Of a stretch of 64,000 nucleotides of DNA, positions 44,054-51,683 are shown piece by piece. This DNA comes from RCIO01 sp035555795 (lineage in GTDB: Bacteria > Pseudomonadota > Alphaproteobacteria > Rhizobiales > Rhizobiaceae). Every line of letters starts with the position of its first letter. The stretch's first letter is position 1. The notes under the pieces were generated by a model. That model ran no database searches. It was not told where the DNA came from and saw nothing but the letters and a program-made list of their open reading frames with translations. Both the position numbers and the translations under genes were made by a program. The DNA is taken from NCBI GenBank assembly GCA_035555795.1, contig DATMGE010000084.1:1-64000 (forward strand), written 5' to 3'.

Positions 44054-44311
44054 ATGACGGGTATCAAAGTATCCGGACGCATGTTCAGGAAGCCGAAATC
44101 CTTGCTGGGAGCCGCCGCGTCGGGCTCTTATAATTGTGACGACATGGCCGTGATGCGCAATGCGGTGGATGCCGTATGCGCCGAACTCGGCATTGACGTT
44201 GCCGATGAAGGCCGCCGCAACGACGTGGCGAGGCGTATTCTCGCATCCTATGAGATCGGCCGCAGGGCGCCGCTCTATCTGGTCCACGCCGGCTTGTCCG
44301 AACACGCCTGA
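44054..44311 (+). CDS. Small conserved protein of unknown function
   Basis: An 85-residue protein starting MTGIKVSGRM, with GGGAGG 5 bases before the ATG. An adjacent ATG directly upstream is also possible. The helical core NCDDMAVMRNAVDAVCAELGI and RRNDVARRILASYEIGRRAPLYL has the look of a soluble Rhizobiales protein family with no function known to me. It is followed 118 bases later by clpS on the same strand and may share its transcript. Confidence 0.72.
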   Translation: MTGIKVSGRMFRKPKSLLGAAASGSYNCDDMAVMRNAVDAVCAELGIDVADEGRRNDVARRILASYEIGRRAPLYLVHAGLSEHA

Positions 44312-44429
44312 CATTTCCGCAGCGCTCGTCGCCATGCCGCGCTCCAGGCAGCGCTGGCAATCATTCGCCTCCTCCCATATTCGCCGTGAGCAGAGAGCGC
44401 GGCCGCGCAACCGGTGCGAGAACTTCGTC

Positions 44430-44729
44430 ATGAGCGATACCAGTCTGAAGCTCAGCCCCCGCGTGAAGGTGGAGCGCCCGAAACTCTACAAGGTCATTCT
44501 CATCAATGACGATTTCACTCCGCGCGAATTCGTGGTGATGGTGCTGAAGGCCGTGTTCTCGATGAGCGAGGATCAGGCGAGCCGCGTCATGATCACCGCC
44601 CATCAGCGCGGCGTCTGCGTGGTGGCGGTCTTCGCCAGGGACATTGCCGAAACCAAGGCGGCGCTCGCGGTCGACGCTGCCAAGGCAGCCGGCTTTCCGC
44701 TGCTCTTCACCACGGAACCCGAGGAGTGA
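44430..44729 (+). CDS. clpS: ATP-dependent Clp protease adaptor ClpS
   Basis: N-degron adaptor that hands N-end-rule substrates to ClpAP, 99 residues. The substrate pocket residues are visible in VILINDDFTPREFVVMVLKAVF (the Asn-Asp-Asp) and VMITAHQRGVCVVAVFARDIAETK (the His of AHQRG). The short N-terminal tail and the isolated position away from clpA suggest the second, ClpS2-type copy known in many rhizobia. That subtype is a judgement. Confidence 0.92.
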   Translation: MSDTSLKLSPRVKVERPKLYKVILINDDFTPREFVVMVLKAVFSMSEDQASRVMITAHQRGVCVVAVFARDIAETKAALAVDAAKAAGFPLLFTTEPEE

Positions 44730-44754
44730 GAAACCTCGCCCTGGGAGCCTTTCG

Positions 44755-44982
44755 CTAACTCCGCTTCGCGGCCCGGGCCGGCTTGGCAGCCGGGGTTTCC
44801 TTCTTTGCTTCCCGCGCCATGCGCGCCGCGCGAAGACGGGCGGTCTTCGCCTCGCGGGCAGCCAGTTCAGAATGAAGAATGGCGCGCGCCGCCGCATCCG
44901 TGACATCGGCACGGGATTCCATCTTGGTGCGGGCTGGCTTGGCAGAAGTTGGGGAAATGTTCTGTGTGCTGGGCTGGGACAT
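44755..44982 (-). CDS. Small Ala/Lys/Arg-rich protein of unknown function
   Basis: A 75-residue basic protein with a predicted long helix: DVTDAAARAILHSELAAREA followed by KTARLRAARMAREA. The DAAARAIL...AREAKTARLRAARLA pattern recurs in small Rhizobiales proteins without assigned function. The ATG has AGGAG 7 bases upstream. It is convergent with clpS. A terminator-like hairpin with a T-run lies in its presumed leader (45004-45031), suggesting attenuation or an upstream small RNA. Confidence 0.7.
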   Translation of the reverse strand: MSQPSTQNISPTSAKPARTKMESRADVTDAAARAILHSELAAREAKTARLRAARMAREAKKETPAAKPARAAKRS

Positions 44983-45003
44983 TTGCTTCTCCTGCTTGAA
45001 ACG

Positions 45004-45031
45004 AAAAAGGTCGGGCGTCTAACCCGACCTT
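45004..45031 (-). terminator. Terminator hairpin in the leader of the small gene
   Basis: On the minus strand AAGGTCGGG, a 7-base loop, and CCCGACCTT make a perfect 9-base stem, followed at once by TTTCG. The last stem Ts extend the U-run. It points toward, and lies about 22 bases before, the ATG at 44982. No minus-strand gene precedes it before the ku promoter region. Confidence 0.7.
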
Positions 45032-45195
45032 CCACGTCTCGACGGTGCGCCAGTACATCCGTGGTCGCGTCCGGAGACGAATTCGTTTCACCACATATGG
45101 GGCGCGTCGCAGCGAATTCAAGGGCTGCGTGCCACGGGAAAGGAACCGTGCTAGGCTGGGTGCGTTTCGGGTGCTGAGTATTCGGGAGTAGCGTA

Positions 45196-46008
45196 ATGGC
45201 ACCGCGTGCGCAGTGGAAAGGTTATCTGAAGTTCGACGAGATCAGTTGCCAGGTGGCTCTCTATACCGCCGCCAGCACGTCCGAGCGAACCAGCTTCCAT
45301 ACCGTCAACAAGGCGACCGGCAATCGCGTGAAGCGCGAATTCGTCGACGAGAAGACCGGCAAGCCGGTCGAGCGTTCCGATCAGGTCAAGGGGTATGAGG
45401 CCGATGACGGCCACTACATCATCCTCGAACAGGACGAGATCGACGCGGCCGTGCCGCAAAGCGACAAGATTCTGGCGGTCGATTCCTTCGTTCCGCTGAA
45501 CGCGGTCGACACGGTCTTCTTCGACAAGCCCTATTATCTTGCCCCGGTGGACAAGGTCGGCGCCGAGGCCTTCGCGCTGATCCGCGAAGGCATGAAGGCC
45601 CGCAAGACGGCGGCGCTTGCCCATGCGGTGCTCTTCCGCCGGCTTCGAACCCTGCTGATCCGTCCGATGGAGAAGGGCCTCGCCGCGAATACGCTCAACT
45701 TCGACTATCAGGTGCGCTCGGCCGAAACGGCGTTTTCCGACGTGCCGGCACCGAAGATGAAGAAGGAGATGCTCCAACTCGCCACCCACATCATCGACAC
45801 GATGAGCGGCGAGTTCCATCCGGCGCAGTTCGAGGACCGCTACGAAGCCGCTCTGGCCGAACTCGTGCGCGCCAAGATCGAGGGCCGTGCCGTGAAGCGG
45901 GCCAAGCCGCGCAAGGAGGCGAAGGTGGTGGACCTGATGGAGGCCCTGCGCCGCAGCGCCGAGGTCGTCGCCAAGCCCGCGAAGAAGACCGGCAGCAAGG
46001 CAGCCTGA
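45196..46008 (+). CDS. ku: Non-homologous end joining protein Ku (copy 1)
   Basis: Bacterial Ku, a homodimeric ring that binds DNA ends and recruits LigD, 270 residues. The Ku core is seen in WKGYLKFDEISCQVALYTAA, SFHTVNKATGNRVKREFVDE, VKGYEADDGHYIILEQDEID and FFDKPYYLAPVDKVGAEAFA. The C-terminus is a short Lys-rich tail ending KPAKKTGSKAA. It converges with a second ku gene 24 bases away. No ligD is in the window. Confidence 0.95.
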   Translation: MAPRAQWKGYLKFDEISCQVALYTAASTSERTSFHTVNKATGNRVKREFVDEKTGKPVERSDQVKGYEADDGHYIILEQDEIDAAVPQSDKILAVDSFVPLNAVDTVFFDKPYYLAPVDKVGAEAFALIREGMKARKTAALAHAVLFRRLRTLLIRPMEKGLAANTLNFDYQVRSAETAFSDVPAPKMKKEMLQLATHIIDTMSGEFHPAQFEDRYEAALAELVRAKIEGRAVKRAKPRKEAKVVDLMEALRRSAEVVAKPAKKTGSKAA

Positions 46009-46032
46009 GGCACCTCGCGGGAGCCGCCTCCG

Positions 46033-46842
46033 TCACTTCTTCTTGCGGTTGGCCTTGTCGAGGCTGGATTTCAGCGCATCCATCAGGCTGATGACGTTTG
46101 ACCCGCCCGCGGGCTCGTCGTCTTCCGCCTTGCGGGCGGGCACCTTGCCGCCCTTCTTGCGCTTGGCTGCGATCAGTGCCTTGAGCTCGTCCTGGACCGG
46201 ATCGGTTACCAGTTCCGGCGACCAGTTGCGCGACCGCTGCTCGATCAGGTCGGTGATCATCTGGAGCATTTTGGGTTGCCCCTTGCCCGGCTGGATGTCG
46301 CCGAAATAGGCATCAGCCTCGCGCACCTCATTGCCGAAGCGCAGCGTCCACAGCACGATGCCCTTGCCGCGCGGCTCCAGCATGACGGCGCGCTCGCGCC
46401 TCGCGATGACGAGCCGGGCGATGCCGACCACCTTCTTGGCGGCCATCGCCTCGCGGATGACCGCGAAGGCTTCCTCGCCAACCTTGTCGCTCGGCGTGAC
46501 GTAATAGGGGCTGTCGAGCCAGATCCAGTCGATCGAGGCCGCCGGGACGAAATTCTCGATGTCGATGGTGCGCACGCTTTCCAGCGCCACCGATTCAAGT
46601 TCCTCGTCGTCGAAGGTGACGAACTGGCCGTCCGAGGTCTCGTAGCCCTTGACCTCGTCGTCCTCGTCCACCGGCTTGCCGGTTTCCGCATCCACATAGC
46701 GGCTGCGCACACGGCGGCCCGTCTTGCGGTTGATCGTATGGAAGCGGATCTTCTCGCTGTCGGTCGTGGCCGGCGTCATCGTCACCGGACAATTCACCAG
46801 CGAGAGCTTCAGATAGCCTTTCCAGAAGGCGGGTGCGGGCAT
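46033..46842 (-). CDS. ku: Non-homologous end joining protein Ku (copy 2)
   Basis: Second Ku protein, 269 residues, with WKGYLKLSLVNCPVTMTPAT, IRFHTINRKTGRRVRSRYVD, VKGYETSDGQFVTFDDEELE and WLDSPYYVTPSDKVGEEAFA. It is clearly diverged from copy 1, so it is an old duplication rather than a recent one. The C-terminus is strongly basic (KRKKGGKVPARK ... NRKKK), the kind of tail that modulates DNA binding. Multiple Ku paralogues are known in rhizobia, where they may form homo- or heterodimers. It is convergent with copy 1. Confidence 0.95.
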   Translation of the reverse strand: MPAPAFWKGYLKLSLVNCPVTMTPATTDSEKIRFHTINRKTGRRVRSRYVDAETGKPVDEDDEVKGYETSDGQFVTFDDEELESVALESVRTIDIENFVPAASIDWIWLDSPYYVTPSDKVGEEAFAVIREAMAAKKVVGIARLVIARRERAVMLEPRGKGIVLWTLRFGNEVREADAYFGDIQPGKGQPKMLQMITDLIEQRSRNWSPELVTDPVQDELKALIAAKRKKGGKVPARKAEDDEPAGGSNVISLMDALKSSLDKANRKKK

Positions 46843-46911
46843 CGGCGGTTCTCCCTGCGCGCCAAACGCGGAGGGAGCCCGCCGGGTTCCGATGCCCGCT
46901 TTCGCCTGCGA

Positions 46912-48279
46912 TCAGGTCTGCGAACGGTAGTTCTTGCGGGATGCCTCGTGGATCGGCCAGGGATGCACGGTGGCGCGCACATTCACCTGCCGGTGGCGCT
47001 CCACCATCGGCTTCGACGTGCCGCCATCCGGCTCGCCCCAGACCACGCTCACCTCCGACCCGGTGGCCGCATCCGCCTCCGGCAGGATGGCCAGCGAAAT
47101 CCAGGCATTCTCGTTGCTGGAAAACACCGGCGCGATGGAGATGCCGACATCCTTGCCGCCCGCCTGCACGCGATCATAGGGATGCGTAGCGTAGTAGGCG
47201 CCCGGCATCTCCATATATTTCGGCGCCAGCCCGTCCTCCATCATGCCGCCGAAAACCTCCAGCACGCTGTCCTTGTCCCAGACGAGCGTGACCTTCCTGC
47301 GATGCGGGCCTGCGGCCATCTTCTCCAGTGCGGCACGGCCGATGAAATCATGGTCGAACTTGACGACGCGGCCATAGTCGAGGTCCCAAGGCGTCAGGTA
47401 ATAGTCCTCGATGCGGCCGGATTGCAGGCTGCCGCCCAGCGACGAGATCGCCTCGAAGCTCTTTTCCGTCAGCCATTCGCGATAGGATCGCATCTTCTCG
47501 CCGGAGAAGATGGCCGGCAGCGGCGACGGCACCCAGCCGGACTCGGCAGCGGCGGTGGAATAGGCGCGTGCCCCGGCCTGCTTGAGGCCGAATTCCTTGC
47601 CGGCCGCGAGGATGGCCGCCTTGACCTTCGGACCGTCGGCGACAGGCCCCCAAAGCTCCAGCCCCTGCGCGCCGCCCATGCCGTGCGACAGCGTGCGCGC
47701 CTTGCAGCCGGCAATGGTGATCTCGCCCATATTGAAGAACTTGGTGGTGAGCGGCCCGCCTTCATTGACCTTTTCGAGGATCTTCAGCGCGTTCGGCCCC
47801 TGCACCTCGTAGCGATAGGTCTTGCGCGGCTTGTCGGGATTGTCGAGGCTGCGCTCGTCGCGCTCCACCGTGACATCGTAGCCGCCGGTCTCGGCGTGGA
47901 ACTGGATCCAGTTGGGCAGCACCGGCCGCCCAACAATGTTGAACTCGTTATCTTCCAGGCCGAAGATGATCGCATCGCCGATCACATTGCCTTCATGGCT
48001 GACGCAGACGATCTGCTTGGCCTTGTTGCGGCCGAAATTGGCGAAGCTGTTGACCGCGAGATCCGACACCAGCTTCAGCGCGTCCGGTCCCTTCACATAG
48101 AGATCGGTCATGTGGAAGGACTGGTCGAGCAGCGCCGCGCTTTCGCGCCACGACTTCTGCTCCTCGATCCAGTTGGTGAATTCCGCCGGCACTGGGAACT
48201 GGTAGCGCCCGGTCTGCGCATTCTGCAGCATCTCCACCGGGCTGGCATGATCCTTCAGCTTCTGTTCCAGGCTTCGCAT
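46912..48279 (-). CDS. GcvT-like THF-dependent O-demethylase (LigM/DesA type)
   Basis: Aminomethyltransferase-fold protein of 455 residues. From memory it resembles tetrahydrofolate-dependent aryl O-demethylases (LigM, DesA) more than glycine-cleavage GcvT: FPVPAEFTNWIEEQKSWRES, LDQSFHMTDLYVKGPDALKL, RYEVQGPNALKILEKV, GSLQSGRIEDYYLTPWDLDY and the C-terminal HRQVNVRATVHPWP. The likely reaction is transfer of a methyl group from a methoxy substrate to THF. The substrate is unknown. I start at MRSLEQKL with GAGGAG upstream. A longer frame reads through the probable operators. It lies downstream of a GntR regulator. Confidence 0.83.
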   Translation of the reverse strand: MRSLEQKLKDHASPVEMLQNAQTGRYQFPVPAEFTNWIEEQKSWRESAALLDQSFHMTDLYVKGPDALKLVSDLAVNSFANFGRNKAKQIVCVSHEGNVIGDAIIFGLEDNEFNIVGRPVLPNWIQFHAETGGYDVTVERDERSLDNPDKPRKTYRYEVQGPNALKILEKVNEGGPLTTKFFNMGEITIAGCKARTLSHGMGGAQGLELWGPVADGPKVKAAILAAGKEFGLKQAGARAYSTAAAESGWVPSPLPAIFSGEKMRSYREWLTEKSFEAISSLGGSLQSGRIEDYYLTPWDLDYGRVVKFDHDFIGRAALEKMAAGPHRRKVTLVWDKDSVLEVFGGMMEDGLAPKYMEMPGAYYATHPYDRVQAGGKDVGISIAPVFSSNENAWISLAILPEADAATGSEVSVVWGEPDGGTSKPMVERHRQVNVRATVHPWPIHEASRKNYRSQT

Positions 48280-48341
48280 GGGTCCGATCTCCTCGCCTTC
48301 ATTGAGCTTCCGCATCGCGCGGCTGGCTTCCTGATTACAAT

Positions 48342-48405
48342 TTGGGATACAATAATCAAGACCGGAAAGAGAAAATCTGCTCATTTCCGCTCATTTGTAT
48401 ACCAA
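48342..48405 (-). promoter_or_regulatory. Paired GntR-like operators before the demethylase
   Basis: TTGGGATACAA (48342-48352) and TTGTATACCAA (48395-48405) are inverted copies of TTGTATNCCAA with one variable base, separated by 42 bases. They lie 60 to 125 bases upstream of the demethylase start and just downstream of the GntR gene. TGTATAC-like cores are usual for GntR/FCD operators. Assignment to this regulator is inferred. Confidence 0.5.
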
Positions 48406-48482
48406 AAAATCAGAAGCCAGCGAGACGAGTCAAGCCAAAGCCGCCACCGCATTACGGTTCGGTGCCCGCCATGCGGCTTCGT

Positions 48483-49277
48483 TCAATCGGCGGTATTGTT
48501 CCGGGGAAGGCGGCTTCCCACCACCTTCGTGTCGAGCAGCGGTTGGACGCGCCGGCCTTCCGGCACGATCACGCCGCGCGCCAGCCCGAGGCTGACCTTG
48601 ATCAGTTCGCCATGCTCGCGGAAGATCGCTTCCGCCCGTGCCCCGTCGCCCTCGGCCATGGCCGCGACGATATAATGGTGCTGCCAATGCGCCAGTTGCA
48701 GATGCTGGGCGCGGGCCTTCGCCCCATAGGTCTCGAAGCGGATGGCATCCGGCGTGCCGAACGGGATGCGGTCGATCAGGTTGCGGATCTGCTGCACCAG
48801 TTCCACGCCGGAAGCCTCGTAGATCAGCGAATGAAAGGCGAGGTTCATCGCGCCGTAGCGGGCTTCGTCGACATTGTCGCCGCCTTCGCGGAAGATGGCG
48901 TCGCCTTCCCGCAGCAGGCTGTCGAAGCTGGCTCTCAATTCCGGCGACAGGCCGATCCCGGCGAGCTTGCGGGCGGCATAGCCTTCCAGCAGCGCACGCA
49001 GCTCGATCGCCTCGATCACGTCGGCGACGCGATAGGTGCGCACATGGTAGCCACGCGCGCCGGCGCGCATGAGCACCCCCTCCTCCACCAGCACCGCGAG
49101 CGCATGGCGGACCGGCGTGCGCGACACGTCGAGCGCTTCGGCAAGCGCGGATTCCGACAGCTTCTCGCTCGGATCGAATTTTCCGGCCTGCGCCCAGCTC
49201 CGAAGCGTATCCACCACATGCCGCTGGCGTGTCTCGGCGGGTGGAGCTGATTTGCGGCGCGGCAGTGGCTTCGGCAT
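48483..49277 (-). CDS. GntR family regulator, FCD subfamily
   Basis: Transcription factor of 264 residues. The N-terminal winged helix-turn-helix contains KLSESALAEALDVSRTPVRHALAVLVEEGVL (about residues 38-68). A C-terminal FCD all-helical ligand domain has the metal-site pattern LRALLEGYAARKL, MNLAFHSLIYEASG and HHYIVAAMAEGDGARAEAIFREH. Members such as VanR and FadR sense organic or fatty acids. The gene precedes the demethylase on the same strand and is divergent from an enolase-superfamily gene, so it probably represses one or both. The start MPKPLPRR has GGGAA upstream. Confidence 0.9.
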   Translation of the reverse strand: MPKPLPRRKSAPPAETRQRHVVDTLRSWAQAGKFDPSEKLSESALAEALDVSRTPVRHALAVLVEEGVLMRAGARGYHVRTYRVADVIEAIELRALLEGYAARKLAGIGLSPELRASFDSLLREGDAIFREGGDNVDEARYGAMNLAFHSLIYEASGVELVQQIRNLIDRIPFGTPDAIRFETYGAKARAQHLQLAHWQHHYIVAAMAEGDGARAEAIFREHGELIKVSLGLARGVIVPEGRRVQPLLDTKVVGSRLPRNNTAD

Positions 49278-49451
49278 CTGATGTTCCCATGCAATCGCCT
49301 GAACCAGAACAGATGCGACCCGCCGATGCAACGCGTTGACGTGGATGAGAGGGCGGAATCGTCCGCTTCCGCGAACGCAGCTGGATTTTCGCGATGCGGA
49401 AGCCCCGAATATTTCTATAGTGTGCACCCAAACGAATCGGAGGAGATTTCC

Positions 49452-50585
49452 ATGGCGAAGATCGCACGGGTGAGCGCCCGGGTTCTGGACGTACCGGCAA
49501 CGCTGGATCTGGGGAAACGAAAGAAGACGCAGATCATGGCGATCTGCCTCGTCGAGATCGAGACGGATGACGGCCACAAGGGCCACGGCATCACCGCCAT
49601 CACCGATGCGGCCATCGCGGCGGCTGCGGTGAACTCCAAGGCGGCCGCGATGCTTGTCGGCGAGAATCCGCTCGACAGCGAGCGCATCTGGGAGAAGCTC
49701 TACTGGCTGCTCACCCCGCGCGGCCAGAGCGGCATCGGCGCGCATGCCATCGCGGCGATCGACGTGGCGATCTGGGACCTCAAGGGCAAGATCCTCGGCC
49801 AGCCGGTGTGGCGCCTACTCGGCGGCGCGCGCAGCACGGTGCCCGTCTACGCCACTTTCGGCTTCGATTTCTTCAGCAAGGACGAGCTTGCCGCCGCCGC
49901 GAAGGACTGGGTGGCCAAGGGCATGCGCGACCTCAAGATGACCGTCGGCCACAATGCGCTCGCCGAGCGCGGCCGCGAACGGCCGGTGAATGAGGTCATC
50001 GCCGAGGATGCGCGCCGCGTAGCGGCCGTGCGCGAGGCAGTCGGTCCGGACGTGCGGCTCTATCTCGACGCCAATTGCAGCCTGGACCTGTTCCACGCCA
50101 CGCGACTGGCGCAGACGGTCAAGGAATACGGCATCGCCTTCTTCGAGGAGCCGATCACCCAGAACGACGCCCGGCAGATGGCGGACCTGCGCCGCGCGGC
50201 GGGCATTCCGCTGGCCTGCGGCCAGAACGAAGGCACCGCCTTCCGCTTCCGCGAATTGCTGGCGGCCGAAGCCGTCGACGTGCTTCAGCCCAATGTGGTG
50301 ATCACCGGCGGCTTCACCCAATGCGCGAAGATCGCCGCGCTCGGCCAGACCTATAACACGCCGATCGCCAATGGCGGCGCATGGATCCACTACAACATGC
50401 ACCTTCAGGCCGGCATGTCGAACGGCTCGCTATGCGAATACCACCATCTCGCCGTGGTCGCCTATGAGCAGCTCTGCGACGATCTGGTGAAGCCGAAGGA
50501 TGGCTGGATGGAACTGGACGAGCGCCCCGGCCTCGGCTTCGACATCAAGCCGGAAGCTATCAAGGAGTTCGGCGTCAGGGGCTGA
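49452..50585 (+). CDS. Enolase-superfamily enzyme (mandelate racemase/muconate lactonizing)
   Basis: A 377-residue MR/MLE protein with an N-terminal capping domain and a TIM barrel. Metal ligands are present: Asp in LYLDANCSLD, Glu in FFEEPITQND and Glu in CGQNEGTAF. The usual KxK base motif reads LKMTV, and the Asp of the His-Asp dyad is Asn (LQPNVVITGG), so the chemistry is likely different from mandelate racemase. A His is offered by AWIHYNMHL. Acid-sugar dehydration is plausible. The start has AGGAGA upstream. It is divergent from the GntR gene. Confidence 0.87.
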   Translation: MAKIARVSARVLDVPATLDLGKRKKTQIMAICLVEIETDDGHKGHGITAITDAAIAAAAVNSKAAAMLVGENPLDSERIWEKLYWLLTPRGQSGIGAHAIAAIDVAIWDLKGKILGQPVWRLLGGARSTVPVYATFGFDFFSKDELAAAAKDWVAKGMRDLKMTVGHNALAERGRERPVNEVIAEDARRVAAVREAVGPDVRLYLDANCSLDLFHATRLAQTVKEYGIAFFEEPITQNDARQMADLRRAAGIPLACGQNEGTAFRFRELLAAEAVDVLQPNVVITGGFTQCAKIAALGQTYNTPIANGGAWIHYNMHLQAGMSNGSLCEYHHLAVVAYEQLCDDLVKPKDGWMELDERPGLGFDIKPEAIKEFGVRG

Positions 50586-50591
50586 CCCGGA

Positions 50592-51683
50592 TTACAGCCG
50601 GCGCAGGTGGTTGTCCCACTGCACGCCGGCCGGACCTGTAAGCGGCGACTGTCTGTCCGGCGTCATGTCGGCCATGTCGCCGCGGCCGCTGGTGGCGAGC
50701 ACATGGCCCTTGGCGAGGGGTGCGACGCCGCAGACATCGGCAAGGCTCCTGTCGCCCAGATGCCGCCCCGTCGCGGCATCCCAGAAGGCGACGATGCCGC
50801 CGCGCGGCGAGGATGTGGCGATCACCTCGCCCGCCCGGTCGATCGCCATGGAGCCCACATAATTGTCCAGCCCGCGCAATGTCCCGGCCCCGCCGGTGAA
50901 GAGTTCGGGGGCGCGGCCGCGCCGGTGCCTGCCGACCAGCGGCGGGCGATCTGCCGGCTCGCCCTCATACTGGCAGCCGAACCAAACCGCGCCGGCCGCA
51001 TCCAGCACCATGTGGCGGATCGACAGCTTGTGCAGCTCCGGCGCAAGCTCCACCTGCTCGACCACCTCCCCCGTCGCAATGTCGAGATAGGCGATGCTGG
51101 GCTTCATCGTGTCGATGTTGAGCTTCAGCCGGTCATAGTCGGGATGGGTCAGGATGCCGCCATTGGCCACGCAGGCGGTGCGCCCGTCCGGCATCAGCAG
51201 CACCTCATGCGGGCCGATACCGGCGGTATCCAGCTCGCCTATGCGGCGGAAGCCGTCGGTGGCGTCATAGATGCCGGTCACGCCGCGCTCGCCTTCATAG
51301 TCGCTCTCGGTCGCCAGCATCATGCGGCCGTCCGGCGTGAAGATGCCGTGGCCGAAGAAATGCCGGCCGGGTGCGGCGGCAATGGCGACCGGCTCCGTGC
51401 GGCCCGCGACATCGAAGGCGATGGCGAACCTGCCCGGCGAGCGGGCGAAGGCCACCGCGCGTCCGCGCGGCAGGTCGATGGCGAAGGAGTGGCCCCGCGC
51501 CTCCAGCGGCAGGACCAGCCGGTCGGCGCCGGCTTCGTCCACGACGGCCGCCTCGAACTTGTCGCCGTTCAGCCGCGCGCCGAGGAAAAGCGCCTGCTCA
51601 TCTGCACGCGCCAGCCGCGCCGGCAGCAGCGACGCACCGGCGAGCGCCAGGAAGGTCCGTCTGTCAATCGCCGTCGAGCGCAT
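50592..51683 (-). CDS. Tat-exported DUF1513 protein
   Basis: Periplasmic protein of 363 residues with a twin-arginine signal (DRRTFLALAGASLL ... ARA). The mature part is a predicted beta-propeller of the DUF1513 family, with repeated blades such as HFFGHGIFTPDGRMMLATES, GPHEVLLMPDGRTACVANGG and DNYVGSMAIDRAGEVIATSS. This family accompanies imelysin and di-haem genes in predicted iron-uptake operons. Its start lies inside the end of the preceding imelysin gene (20-base overlap). Exact function unknown. Confidence 0.87.
   Translation of the reverse strand: MRSTAIDRRTFLALAGASLLPARLARADEQALFLGARLNGDKFEAAVVDEAGADRLVLPLEARGHSFAIDLPRGRAVAFARSPGRFAIAFDVAGRTEPVAIAAAPGRHFFGHGIFTPDGRMMLATESDYEGERGVTGIYDATDGFRRIGELDTAGIGPHEVLLMPDGRTACVANGGILTHPDYDRLKLNIDTMKPSIAYLDIATGEVVEQVELAPELHKLSIRHMVLDAAGAVWFGCQYEGEPADRPPLVGRHRRGRAPELFTGGAGTLRGLDNYVGSMAIDRAGEVIATSSPRGGIVAFWDAATGRHLGDRSLADVCGVAPLAKGHVLATSGRGDMADMTPDRQSPLTGPAGVQWDNHLRRL

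Noticed and set aside
46276..48675. A 799-codon open frame antisense to ku copy 2 and the demethylase
   Set aside because: It spans two real minus-strand genes with clear domains and an intergenic gap. The translation is low-complexity Arg/His-rich sequence.
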